A stretch of 38,094 bases of DNA from Aquificaceae bacterium (lineage in GTDB: Bacteria > Pseudomonadota > Gammaproteobacteria > Thiotrichales > Thiotrichaceae): contig QOAQ01000154.1 in assembly GCA_003972955.1 (NCBI GenBank), positions 1 through 38,094 of the forward strand, given 5' to 3'. The notes beneath the pieces were generated by a model, which saw only the letters and a list, made by a program, of their open reading frames with translations, was not told the origin of the DNA and searched no databases. Positions within the stretch are counted from its first letter, which is position 1; each line of letters begins with the position of its first letter. Shown here piece after piece: positions 1 through 6,658 of this stretch. The translations under genes were made by a program, and so were the position numbers.

Positions 1-2
1 GT

Positions 3-266
3 GCGGCTGATTTTTATCAACCTCAACTAGATGCATCGGCTGCCTTGCCGCAATATGCCTCCGCAGATTACCGTCTAGCAGAATTTGATGCTTATACACT
101 AGGTGCAACCTATCGCTGGGGAGAGCCTAATCATCGTCAATGGTGGGTGACGGGAGAGGCGTATACACAAAAACCAACCAAGCTTTCTTTAACCACTGGG
201 CAGTCAGGTTTTGATGCAAACCCTGGATTTAATGCGGTTATGTTATCAATCGGTGTGAAGTTTTAA
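3..266 (+). CDS. DUF3570 protein, C-terminal part (truncated by window edge)
   Basis: The reading frame is open from base 3 and stops at 266, so only the last 87 residues are visible. The segment has the alternating aromatic and polar pattern of outer-membrane beta strands (for example DAYTLGATYRWG) and ends in a terminal strand, MLSIGVKF, with a final Phe, as barrel proteins do. From memory, DUF3570 proteins have this kind of C-terminus and are usually encoded just before an ApbE-type flavin transferase, which is the case here with a gap of two bases. The function of DUF3570 is unknown; the pairing suggests a periplasmic or outer-membrane redox role. A start inside the visible part is unlikely because the frame continues upstream. 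Confidence 0.72.
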   Translation, partial: AADFYQPQLDASAALPQYASADYRLAEFDAYTLGATYRWGEPNHRQWWVTGEAYTQKPTKLSLTTGQSGFDANPGFNAVMLSIGVKF

Positions 267-268
267 GC

Positions 269-1171
269 ATGGCAGGAGAGCATATAGGCAAGATACGCTT
301 TGAAATACAAGGGTCTGTTGTTATCGGTCATTTTAGCGCAATGGCAAACCCTTGTTCTATTTTTATTGAGCATCAAGACCATGTGAGTATTCAAAAAGCC
401 ATCTATCGCATGGCGCAAGAAGTCTGGCGTATTGAGCAAAAATATTCCCGTTATCTATCGGCTTCCACCCTAGATAATATCAATCATGCCAATGGCGAGC
501 CTGTTTTAATTGATGAGGAAACCTATCATTTATTACAGCTTTCCGATGTGCTTTGGCAAGAAAGCAAGGGGAAATTTGATATTAGTAGTGGCATCTTCCG
601 CACCCTTTGGCATTTTAATCAACAGCAATCCATCCCAACGCAACAGCAAGTGGATGAGATATTAGCCTTTGTTGGCTGGGAGAAAATTAAATACGATCAG
701 CAACACATTACCCTACCCCAAGGGATGCAGATTGATTTTGGTGGTATTGGTAAAGAATACGCCGCAGATTTATGTGCCGCACTCGCGCCAGCGTCATTAG
801 GGCAGAGTGTATTGGTGAATCTTGGCGGTGATGTGGTAGCAAAAGGCGCAAGAGCCGATAATTCGCCGTGGAAAATTGGTATCGAAACCAAACAAGGCGG
901 CGGTAAAGTCTGGAAAGAGATACCCCTTGCAAAAGGCGCAATAGCAACCTCTGGCGATGTCTATAAATCAATACGCTATAACGGCACACGATACGGACAT
1001 ATTATCAATGCCCTTACAGGCTTCCCCGTTACTAACTCCCCGCGCACCGTTACCATCGCCGCACCTAATTGTACCGAAGCAGGAATGCTATCCACATTAG
1101 CTATTTTACAAGGTGAAAATGCCGAAACTTTTTTACAAGAAAAAGACCGCCCTTATTGGGTGCAACGATAA
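269..1171 (+). CDS. apbE: ApbE-family FAD:protein FMN transferase
   Basis: ApbE enzymes move FMN from FAD onto a Thr of a target flavoprotein, using Mg2+. Visible family motifs in the 300-residue product are IDFGGIGKEYAAD (about 155-167), IATSGDVYK (225-233), HIINALTGFPV (244-254) and AGMLST (271-276). In canonical ApbE the last motif reads ADALST and its Asp and Thr bind metal; here the Asp position is Gly272 while Thr276 is kept. The protein is rather short and has no signal peptide or lipobox, unlike many exported ApbE proteins. It starts two bases after the DUF3570 stop, so the two are almost surely co-transcribed. I am confident of the family; the substrate protein is not in the window, and the missing Asp leaves activity uncertain. 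Confidence 0.85.
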   Translation: MAGEHIGKIRFEIQGSVVIGHFSAMANPCSIFIEHQDHVSIQKAIYRMAQEVWRIEQKYSRYLSASTLDNINHANGEPVLIDEETYHLLQLSDVLWQESKGKFDISSGIFRTLWHFNQQQSIPTQQQVDEILAFVGWEKIKYDQQHITLPQGMQIDFGGIGKEYAADLCAALAPASLGQSVLVNLGGDVVAKGARADNSPWKIGIETKQGGGKVWKEIPLAKGAIATSGDVYKSIRYNGTRYGHIINALTGFPVTNSPRTVTIAAPNCTEAGMLSTLAILQGENAETFLQEKDRPYWVQR

Positions 1172-1187
1172 GTTGCTCATTATCTTC

Positions 1188-1370
1188 TAATACTCCTGAA
1201 TTCGTGAGGCAACTACGGTATGATGAACAAGCTATTGATTCCACAGTGATTTAAAAAATACCCGCTTAACCTATGGGTGAAGCTAAGATTTTTTAATTTC
1301 ACTGTGAAACCAATATCTTATCCCTCATATCCGCATTTGCCTCACGGATTCTTATATTGCGGGAGTATTA
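1188..1370 (+). repeat. MITE-like palindromic element, copy 1
   Basis: The element starts TAATACTCC and ends GGGAGTATTA, terminal inverted repeats that continue inward as CGTGAGGCAA / TTGCCTCACG. The interior folds into a long hairpin: CCACAGTG with CACTGTG, and TTAAAAAAT with ATTTTTTAA. A 124-base core (1228-1351) recurs in inverted orientation at 36698-36821 with 9 substitutions by my count and no indels. There is no ORF inside, so it would be a non-autonomous element or a conserved structured RNA or DNA site. It fills almost the whole gap between apbE and the atpC-like gene. Confidence 0.8.
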
Positions 1371-1408
1371 ATGTCGCTATTCTAATTATTTAGCCAAAGT
1401 AACTATCT

Positions 1409-1843
1409 ATGAAAAAGACTTTATACCTTAATGTTGTTGATACTCATCATGAGATTTTTCATGGTGAAATAACAGAAGTTACTGTCTCAGGAGAGATGGG
1501 TGGTTTTACTGTTTTTCTTGGTCATGCCCCGCTTCTTTCATCTTTAAAACCTGGAGAAATGCATTACTCGACCATCAGTGGTGAGCAAGAAAGTTTATTT
1601 GTTTCAGGTGGCATTGTCGAAGTACAGCCTAATTTAGTAACGGTCTTGGCTGATACGATTATTCGGACGGAAGAGTTAGATGCAGAAGCAGCGAAAGCAT
1701 CGATGGATCACGCGAAAGAAAAGCTAAAAACCGCTATAGTCGGCAGTAAAGCGTATGAAGAAATGCAACGTGAGATGGAAATAATGAAGGCATTAATCAA
1801 TTTATCAAAAACAACAAACCGACTTAGAATTAGGCGATATTAG
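1409..1843 (+). CDS. atpC: F-type ATP synthase epsilon subunit homologue, solitary gene
   Basis: The 144-residue product matches F1 epsilon. The N-terminal beta sandwich shows the family pattern GEMGGFTVFLGHAPLLSSLKPG (about residues 28-50) and LFVSGGIVEVQPNLVTVLAD (about 69-88), followed by a C-terminal helical hairpin rich in Glu, Lys and Ala. Epsilon couples rotation to catalysis and inhibits ATP hydrolysis. The gene is odd for its place: atpC normally ends the atp operon after atpD, or sits beside atpD in N-ATPase operons, and no other atp gene is in view. It follows a MITE-like repeat and shows no clear Shine-Dalgarno before its ATG. Its end is six bases from the converging gene at 1850. 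It could be a second, relocated copy or a specialised paralogue; the window cannot tell which. Confidence 0.8.
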   Translation: MKKTLYLNVVDTHHEIFHGEITEVTVSGEMGGFTVFLGHAPLLSSLKPGEMHYSTISGEQESLFVSGGIVEVQPNLVTVLADTIIRTEELDAEAAKASMDHAKEKLKTAIVGSKAYEEMQREMEIMKALINLSKTTNRLRIRRY

Positions 1844-1849
1844 GGTATT

Positions 1850-2971
1850 TCATAGTCTCTTAGCCGTCGTAATATGTTTAATATCACAAGTAATTTGTCG
1901 CCCTTTAGGAATGGTAATACCAGGTGCGGTCAATGTCCCTGCAAAAACTCTCGCCTGTTCTTCGAGTAATGCACCTAAAAATCTCCCCTGATAATCACGC
2001 ACACCGTTGGCGGTATTAATGCGTATGGGTTTATTATCTGGGCGATAGTCCATCATAATCGTTGCAAATGCAGCACTTTCTCGCTGAAAAAATGAGAATT
2101 GATACGGACCGTGAATAAGAAAAACTTCCTCCTCCACTAAGCAGCGGTATAACACCAGATCATGCAGTAGACTGCTGTTTTTATCGACCACTGAAAATTC
2201 TACTTTTGCACCATCGTATAACTGAATATTTTCTCCTAAGACGCTATAGCGAACCACGCAATACGCCCCAATACGACATCCTGCACCAATTATAGAGCCT
2301 TCTATAATAGCGCTGGGATGAATCTCTGCGCTGGGATGAATCTGTTTCCAAGCTAGCGATATGCGTTTTTTTAAGTTGGTGTTTCGGCGTGAGAACAATG
2401 CTTTTAGCCAACTGAATGGCGAATATTTTAAGTGTTGCTTAAGATTGGCAAAAATAGCGATTTGATTGGCAAATAAGACATCATGATCACAGTTATAAGG
2501 CATAAGTAATGCAAGTGGAGTGCTATTTATATCGGGCGGGGTTAATGATATTGGGGAATGCGTGGGAGTCGATAGCTCCTCCAATGTGATTAATAATGTT
2601 TCAATAGAGGCATCAATAACGGAGCCTTCATTTTGAGAGGCTGTATTTTTTATCGCAATAATAGGAAGTGTGATTAATCCATCGGTGCCAAGATAATGAC
2701 TATGGCTGTAGTAATCACGAATGGCTTGTTCTGATAGTTGTAATTTAAAATGAAGTTGCTCGGCATTGCCATGATAGCTTTGAATAGCCTGCTTAATCGC
2801 CTGTAAGCCTGAGTAATCAAAAATTAACGCATCACCCAAACTGACTGACCATGTTTTGAGCGGTTTTTTATTGATCGTTATCAAGGTGTGTTGATGATGG
2901 TCTTTAATCGGCTGACAGAGTAAACGGCGTGATTGAAGTGCAGGAGAAAGCACTTCTTGGGAAAAACTCAT
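1850..2971 (-). CDS. Left-handed beta-helix (hexapeptide repeat) protein, GlmU/LpxA-like C-terminal half
   Basis: This 373-residue protein has a run of hexapeptide turns at about residues 210-270 (IHPSAEIHPSAIIEGSIIG, then IGAYCVV and ENIQLYDGAKV), the left-handed beta helix seen in acyltransferases and nucleotidyl-sugar enzymes such as GlmU. The first 200 residues are not recognisable to me, and I see no clear nucleotidyltransferase signature. Its ATG overlaps the stop of the upstream Lgt-like gene by four bases (ATGA), so the two are translationally coupled. An acyl or acetyl transferase acting on a sugar or lipid would fit the membrane-lipid-like partner, but that is inference. No transmembrane segment or signal peptide is seen. 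Confidence 0.6.
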   Translation of the reverse strand: MSFSQEVLSPALQSRRLLCQPIKDHHQHTLITINKKPLKTWSVSLGDALIFDYSGLQAIKQAIQSYHGNAEQLHFKLQLSEQAIRDYYSHSHYLGTDGLITLPIIAIKNTASQNEGSVIDASIETLLITLEELSTPTHSPISLTPPDINSTPLALLMPYNCDHDVLFANQIAIFANLKQHLKYSPFSWLKALFSRRNTNLKKRISLAWKQIHPSAEIHPSAIIEGSIIGAGCRIGAYCVVRYSVLGENIQLYDGAKVEFSVVDKNSSLLHDLVLYRCLVEEEVFLIHGPYQFSFFQRESAAFATIMMDYRPDNKPIRINTANGVRDYQGRFLGALLEEQARVFAGTLTAPGITIPKGRQITCDIKHITTAKRL

Positions 2972-3708
2972 AGTTTAAGTGTTGTTGCAGAAGGTGTGCG
3001 CCGTAAAATCTGCCATATACCTGTTATCAGAATTAAAACCGCAATCCATTGATAAAAACCAATACCAAAGTAGATATTCGCTATTTGTTCACGCCAAAAC
3101 TCTAAGCCAAAACGTAGTAAGCCATAGAGTGCGAAAACAATAAATAAACGCCGACCTGCGTATAGGTTTTTCTCATGCAAATGTTGAATAAGATAGAAGA
3201 TAGCAAACAGCCCAATCGCTTCAAAATATTGTACGGGAATACGCGATAAACCATCGCCAAAGTCCAGCCCCCATGAGGCTTCTTTACCGTAACAACAATG
3301 TTGAAAAATACAGCCAATGCGTCCAATTGCCATCATTGCGATTGAGCCTCTGGCAAAACCATCACTGGTATCAAAATGATTGTGTGTAATTTTTTTATAG
3401 ACGACAACAAAAAGAAATGATGCCAAAATCCCACCCATTACCGTTTTAGGGGTAATAGGTGTTACCAGCGTAAGCTGCTCTACTAAACCACCAGAGAAAA
3501 AAGCAGGGACAGCAGAACCGATTAGCGCACCGCTAAAAGCAACCGCGAGCAAGCTCCAGCGTTGCACGGGAGTGATTGCCCATGTTTCAGAGTCGCGTCG
3601 AATCAACCAGCCACCAATCAACATCGCAAGGATGACAAAGAACTGATACGTTAAACGACTACCTGCGCTCAATATTTCTTGGTGATGATGAAGAAGATTA
3701 GTATCCAC
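2968..3708 (-). CDS. Lgt-like integral membrane protein (prolipoprotein diacylglyceryl transferase family, atypical)
   Basis: The product has 246 residues and about seven hydrophobic segments. The Lgt fold is recognisable from GRIGCIFQHCCYGK (129-142), RIPVQYFEA (156-164, equivalent to RHPSQLYE) and LRFGLEFWRE (198-207, the conserved Arg/Glu pair). Residues known as critical in E. coli Lgt are changed: the His of FHGGLIG is lost (here TVMGGIL), and the Asn after GRIG is Cys133, followed by a Cys138-Cys139 pair. From memory, the GRxGC...CCYG form recurs in uncharacterised Lgt paralogues, so this is probably not the housekeeping lipoprotein-modifying enzyme. The start is GTG with a weak ribosome site. 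It lies between the 46-residue membrane peptide and the beta-helix gene, in one unit. Confidence 0.7.
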   Translation of the reverse strand: MDTNLLHHHQEILSAGSRLTYQFFVILAMLIGGWLIRRDSETWAITPVQRWSLLAVAFSGALIGSAVPAFFSGGLVEQLTLVTPITPKTVMGGILASFLFVVVYKKITHNHFDTSDGFARGSIAMMAIGRIGCIFQHCCYGKEASWGLDFGDGLSRIPVQYFEAIGLFAIFYLIQHLHEKNLYAGRRLFIVFALYGLLRFGLEFWREQIANIYFGIGFYQWIAVLILITGIWQILRRTPSATTLKL

Positions 3709-3714
3709 TTGATA

Positions 3715-3855
3715 TTATCTAAATGGAACAGAACAACCCATGATAGATGCAACCGCAATGGCTACTCCCAAGACTGCAATCGTTAATAAGATATTAGTGA
3801 ACAGTGACGGCTTTTGTGAAAGCTTGTCATTTAGTGATAATTCAGTGTTTTTCAT
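3715..3855 (-). CDS. Small single-pass membrane peptide (46 aa)
   Basis: The ORF begins with ATG at 3855 after a strong Shine-Dalgarno (AAGGAGG, 5 bases upstream) and stops six bases before the GTG of the Lgt-like gene. The peptide has a polar N-terminus (MKNTELSLNDKLSQKPS), one hydrophobic segment (about residues 18-40, NILLTIAVLGVAIAVASIMG) and a short tail, CSVPFR. The ribosome site and position suggest it is the first gene of the three-gene unit with the Lgt-like and beta-helix genes. I do not recognise the family. The overlapping 87-codon plus-strand frame at 3740-4003 runs through a palindrome and is less credible. Confidence 0.62.
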   Translation of the reverse strand: MKNTELSLNDKLSQKPSLFTNILLTIAVLGVAIAVASIMGCSVPFR

Positions 3856-3967
3856 GCTACCTCCTTGTGGTTCGTCTTTTGATTATATACCGAGTATAGA
3901 AAACAGCAACGTCCATGTAATGCCTCATAAAAATGAGGTCTATAGTCTTTCACATATTAAATTTCTA

Positions 3968-4019
3968 TTCCCTTCGACTCCGCTCAGGGAACCAGCTCCC
4001 TGAGCGGAGTCGAAGGGAA
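3968..4019. repeat. Perfect 23-bp palindrome of the CTTCGACTnnGCTCAG family
   Basis: Arms 3968-3990 and 3997-4019 are perfect reverse complements (TTCCCTTCGACTCCGCTCAG and so on) around the six-base loop ACCAGC. Related sequences occur in this window at 20088-20141, 25044-25118 and 32871-32918, so it is a dispersed REP-like repeat. Here it lies in the gap between the TMEM43-like gene and the 46-aa peptide gene; it could also form a hairpin in a transcript. Confidence 0.8.
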
Positions 4020-4053
4020 ATTATTTAAGTGAATATCTATAGCATATAAGCGC

Positions 4054-4132
4054 GTAGCCTGTGTTGAGTGTGCGAAACACAGGTTTTGTAGATTGATTAT
4101 ATTCCCGCGTTTCGTACCTCAACGCAGGCTAC
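4054..4132. repeat. Imperfect inverted repeat downstream of the TMEM43-like gene
   Basis: GTAGCCTGTGTTGAG (from 4054) pairs with CTCAACGCAGGCTAC (ending 4132), and GCGAAACAC with GCGTTTCGT, with about 25 unpaired bases between the arms. It ends two bases from the stop of the TMEM43-like gene. It looks like another small palindromic interspersed repeat and might double as a transcript 3' end, although no T-run follows. Confidence 0.55.
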
Positions 4133-4134
4133 CT

Positions 4135-5277
4135 TTAAGAATGGGGCGATGTTGTTGCGGTTGAGGCATTTTTAGTGTTGTCAGCAACTTTTCTTTTCGG
4201 AGCAAATTTATTTAATAAAAAGGCAATAATGCCACCAATGATAAGAATTGAAATAGAAAGAATAGGTCTTGCACTAAACCATGCGATTGCAATGACAAAC
4301 GAGCCTAAAATAAGTGTAAGCACACCTGCAATGACGCTTTTTACTCCACTCAGTAAGGGCCCAATGACAGGAATATAATCTGCAAAACCTGTGAAATAAT
4401 TCAAAATTCCAGAAAAGCTGAGAAACATAACAAACAGCCCAGTAAAGCGTAATATCCATGTTAATGTTGTATTGTTTGCTTGCTCATCTGCAAAAATCTT
4501 AGTAGCAGGAACAATGCCCTGTCGCACAAAAGATAAGGATTTATTATTTTCAGTGGTAAAGTCAGTCAAGTATTTGTTTGCAGATGCTGCGGCAATACTA
4601 TAGATACCTTCAGCGGCTGTTTTGTAGCTGATTTTAACATCGCCAATGCTAGGTTGATTGACATCTTTACCTATAAATAAAAAACTTTTATGGTTTTTAG
4701 CATTATTAATGGTATCTGGAAATGATGATAAACCTAAGGTGTTAGAAAATGGTATCTTAGCAAGCACACTTTTTGAGAGTATGTAGTCACCAATCTTTGC
4801 TTCTGTTGAAAATATCTCATTTGGGTAAGGAAAAGATGGGTTGTAATGCGCCTCTGATTCCTTGAATGTACTTGAGTCTATGGGTTCGGATGACCATTCC
4901 TTAGAGTACTCATAACTTGTTTCATGTTTAGATTCAGCCCTGCTGTGTTGCTTCCATTGATACATCTCCACAATACGTTGTAGCGCCAGACTATTGCTAG
5001 AGGAGATATTAAACTCAGGGTCTTTTGCGGGCGATGTTGCGCTGACTTTACCTTGAATAAGAACCGCTTTTTTATCTAAATCAGGATGAATTTTTGTATC
5101 GGGCAGGGTGGTTATCGCCTGTTGCATTTCATAAAGTGCATCCATTTGATCCACACTTCTGCCTTCGTTAACCCAAAGACCAATGCTAGAGATAAAGAGA
5201 AATAAAAAACCAAAAACAGCACTTGCTCCTGTATTTTTTGGTCGCCCAAATCCTGTAATATTACTTAAAAGTCCCAT
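4135..5277 (-). CDS. TMEM43/LUMA-family (DUF1625) membrane protein
   Basis: The 380-residue product has one membrane segment near the N-terminus (about 18-36), a large soluble region, and three or four hydrophobic segments near the C-terminus (about 270-365). The soluble part carries the TMEM43 family pattern RIVEMYQWKQ, then YEYSKEWSSEPIDSSTF and HYNPSFPYP (about 104-150). Human TMEM43 is an inner nuclear membrane and ER protein; the role of bacterial members is unknown. A GTG at 5283 is in frame, but the Shine-Dalgarno GGAGGG sits at the right distance (7 bases) only for the ATG at 5277, so I chose that. The gene is flanked by palindromes and shows no evident operon partner. Confidence 0.82.
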   Translation of the reverse strand: MGLLSNITGFGRPKNTGASAVFGFLFLFISSIGLWVNEGRSVDQMDALYEMQQAITTLPDTKIHPDLDKKAVLIQGKVSATSPAKDPEFNISSSNSLALQRIVEMYQWKQHSRAESKHETSYEYSKEWSSEPIDSSTFKESEAHYNPSFPYPNEIFSTEAKIGDYILSKSVLAKIPFSNTLGLSSFPDTINNAKNHKSFLFIGKDVNQPSIGDVKISYKTAAEGIYSIAAASANKYLTDFTTENNKSLSFVRQGIVPATKIFADEQANNTTLTWILRFTGLFVMFLSFSGILNYFTGFADYIPVIGPLLSGVKSVIAGVLTLILGSFVIAIAWFSARPILSISILIIGGIIAFLLNKFAPKRKVADNTKNASTATTSPHS

Positions 5278-5499
5278 GATCACTCCCTCCTTTTTTTAGC
5301 TTAACTAATTTTTAATCAGTTTCAATTATTGCACCATGAAAGGTATTAATAATAAGGATTATTGGTATCAATCCTTATATAGGCATTCCTAATGGATACA
5401 CGGGATATTTTAATAAAGAATATTTTCCAGACTGTGATCAATTCCCCTTTTTATCATTTTTTAGCATGTGTGGGGGGGCGTATGTGTTCCTTAATACTA

Positions 5500-5664
5500 C
5501 TAAGCGGAGCAAGTGATATAAAGAGCAAGTAAAGCAAGCAAGATAATACCGACGATAACACCTAAAATAATGAGTAGCACTTTGCCAATTTTAAAGAGTG
5601 TCGATGTGCGAGGAGAGGAGGTGCTTTCTTTGTTATTACTGCTCAGTGGTATCTTGTCGGTCAT
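5500..5664 (-). CDS. Small single-pass membrane peptide (54 aa) overlapping the desaturase 3' end
   Basis: An ATG at 5664, preceded by GAGAAAAGCC, opens a 54-codon frame whose first 29 bases overlap the end of the desaturase gene in another frame. The peptide is a Ser/Thr/Lys-rich N-terminus of about 25 residues followed by one strong hydrophobic helix (about 30-50: VLLIILGVIVGIILLALLAL) and the tail YITCSA. Continuous hydrophobic coding outside the desaturase, plus stop-start overlap as in coupled genes, supports a real gene. Architecture and size resemble the 46-aa peptide at 3715, although the sequences are not clearly homologous. Function unknown. Confidence 0.55.
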   Translation of the reverse strand: MTDKIPLSSNNKESTSSPRTSTLFKIGKVLLIILGVIVGIILLALLALYITCSA

Positions 5665-6472
5665 GGCTTTTCTCAAAAAAGGGGTTAATTAAATGTGCGT
5701 ATTGAATGCGTGGACTGTTAGCGTCTAACTCTATGTGATTCCAGCTTAACCATGGCTTGTTATGATGCTCCCAGTGTAAGCCATTATTAAAAAATAGTGT
5801 GTTAAAGCGTTTATTTGCATAAGTACAAATAGGCTCTTCCGCTATGGGTGGGTGTTGACCATAGTTATGCAGTGAGGTGAAGACCCAGCCAAAATAGATC
5901 AGTAAAAAATAGAGTATTAAGGCTTTTAGGCTAACCAACGCTAAGATAATTATACATATAAATAAAGCCATTTTTTGTGGTTGAATACGGGTTTTAATAG
6001 GCGCTAACTCTCCCCAAGCGGGATCAAAAGGGTTTGGGGAGCGGATTAGCCGTAGCACTTGCCGTAGCCAAGCGAAGCAATAATTCCAAACGGAATACGC
6101 TGTTTTTGTACCCTTGGAGAAATGCCAAGTGGATGAAAAATCATTTAGTCCATTGCTATAAGTATGATGATTAAAATGATGCACACGGTAGCCATCAAAG
6201 GGCATGCCTAATAATAAACTAAAGAGTATATTGATGGGCGTAGGATATTTTTTTTGTAAATGCACACATTCATGGAAGAAGATATGAACGCTAAAACTTA
6301 ATAAAATACTCGCTACAAGGATCAATAGAAAAGAGATGAAATAATGATTACTAGAATAAGCGAGTAGAAAAAAAATAAACTCTAGCAAGGGGAAAATGCT
6401 AAGTCGCCACGGGAAAGGCTTGTTGTGTTTATCCTTTATCTTTGTTTTCATTTTATCGCCTTGTTTTGACAC
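5636..6472 (-). CDS. Membrane fatty acid desaturase-like protein
   Basis: The 278-residue protein has three histidine clusters typical of membrane di-iron desaturases and hydroxylases: HECVH (about 67-71), HHFNHH (about 97-102) and LHWEHH (about 233-238). Several hydrophobic segments lie between them. Such enzymes introduce double bonds or hydroxyl groups into acyl chains or related lipids; carotenoid-type oxygenases share the boxes, so the substrate is open. The GTG start at 6472 has AGGTGA just upstream; an ATG at 6451 is an alternative. The 3' end overlaps the 54-aa membrane peptide gene. Confidence 0.8.
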   Translation of the reverse strand: MSKQGDKMKTKIKDKHNKPFPWRLSIFPLLEFIFFLLAYSSNHYFISFLLILVASILLSFSVHIFFHECVHLQKKYPTPINILFSLLLGMPFDGYRVHHFNHHTYSNGLNDFSSTWHFSKGTKTAYSVWNYCFAWLRQVLRLIRSPNPFDPAWGELAPIKTRIQPQKMALFICIIILALVSLKALILYFLLIYFGWVFTSLHNYGQHPPIAEEPICTYANKRFNTLFFNNGLHWEHHNKPWLSWNHIELDANSPRIQYAHLINPFFEKSHDRQDTTEQ

Positions 6473-6517
6473 TCTTCACCTGAATTAAAAGTAGTTTACA
6501 CTTTTTTAATCGTAGGC

Positions 6518-6596
6518 GTAGGGTCGGTGAAGTTTACGGAACCGACCAAGTTCGAGCAGTATCATGGTCGGTTTCGCAAAGCTACACCGACCCTAC
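6518..6596. repeat. Nested palindrome with GTAGGGT...ACCCTAC ends (downstream of PLP gene)
   Basis: Outer arms GTAGGGTCGGTG (6518-6529) and CACCGACCCTAC (6585-6596) enclose inner arms GGAACCGACCA and TGGTCGGTTTC. The same design with other inner bases occurs at 7804-7873, on the other side of the PLP enzyme gene. There is no ORF inside. It is probably a small interspersed palindromic element. Confidence 0.7.
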
Positions 6597-6620
6597 AAAA
6601 GAGAATAGCTCTAGCGTTAC

Positions 6621-6646
6621 GAGCCGACACCGTGTCGGCTCATTTT
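6621..6646. terminator. GC-rich hairpin with T-run (plus-strand polarity)
   Basis: GAGCCGACAC (6621-6630) pairs with GTGTCGGCTC (6632-6641), followed on the plus strand by ATTTTT. As a rho-independent terminator it has the right polarity for plus-strand transcripts, but the neighbouring genes are on the minus strand. It may therefore be a palindromic repeat or a symmetric stem that also helps end the PLP gene transcript (stop at 6659). Confidence 0.4.
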
Positions 6647-6658
6647 TCTAGACAGCAA

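Noticed and set aside
3740-4003. 87-codon plus-strand frame
   Set aside because: It runs through the 23-bp palindrome and is antisense to the better supported 46-aa peptide gene with a strong ribosome site.
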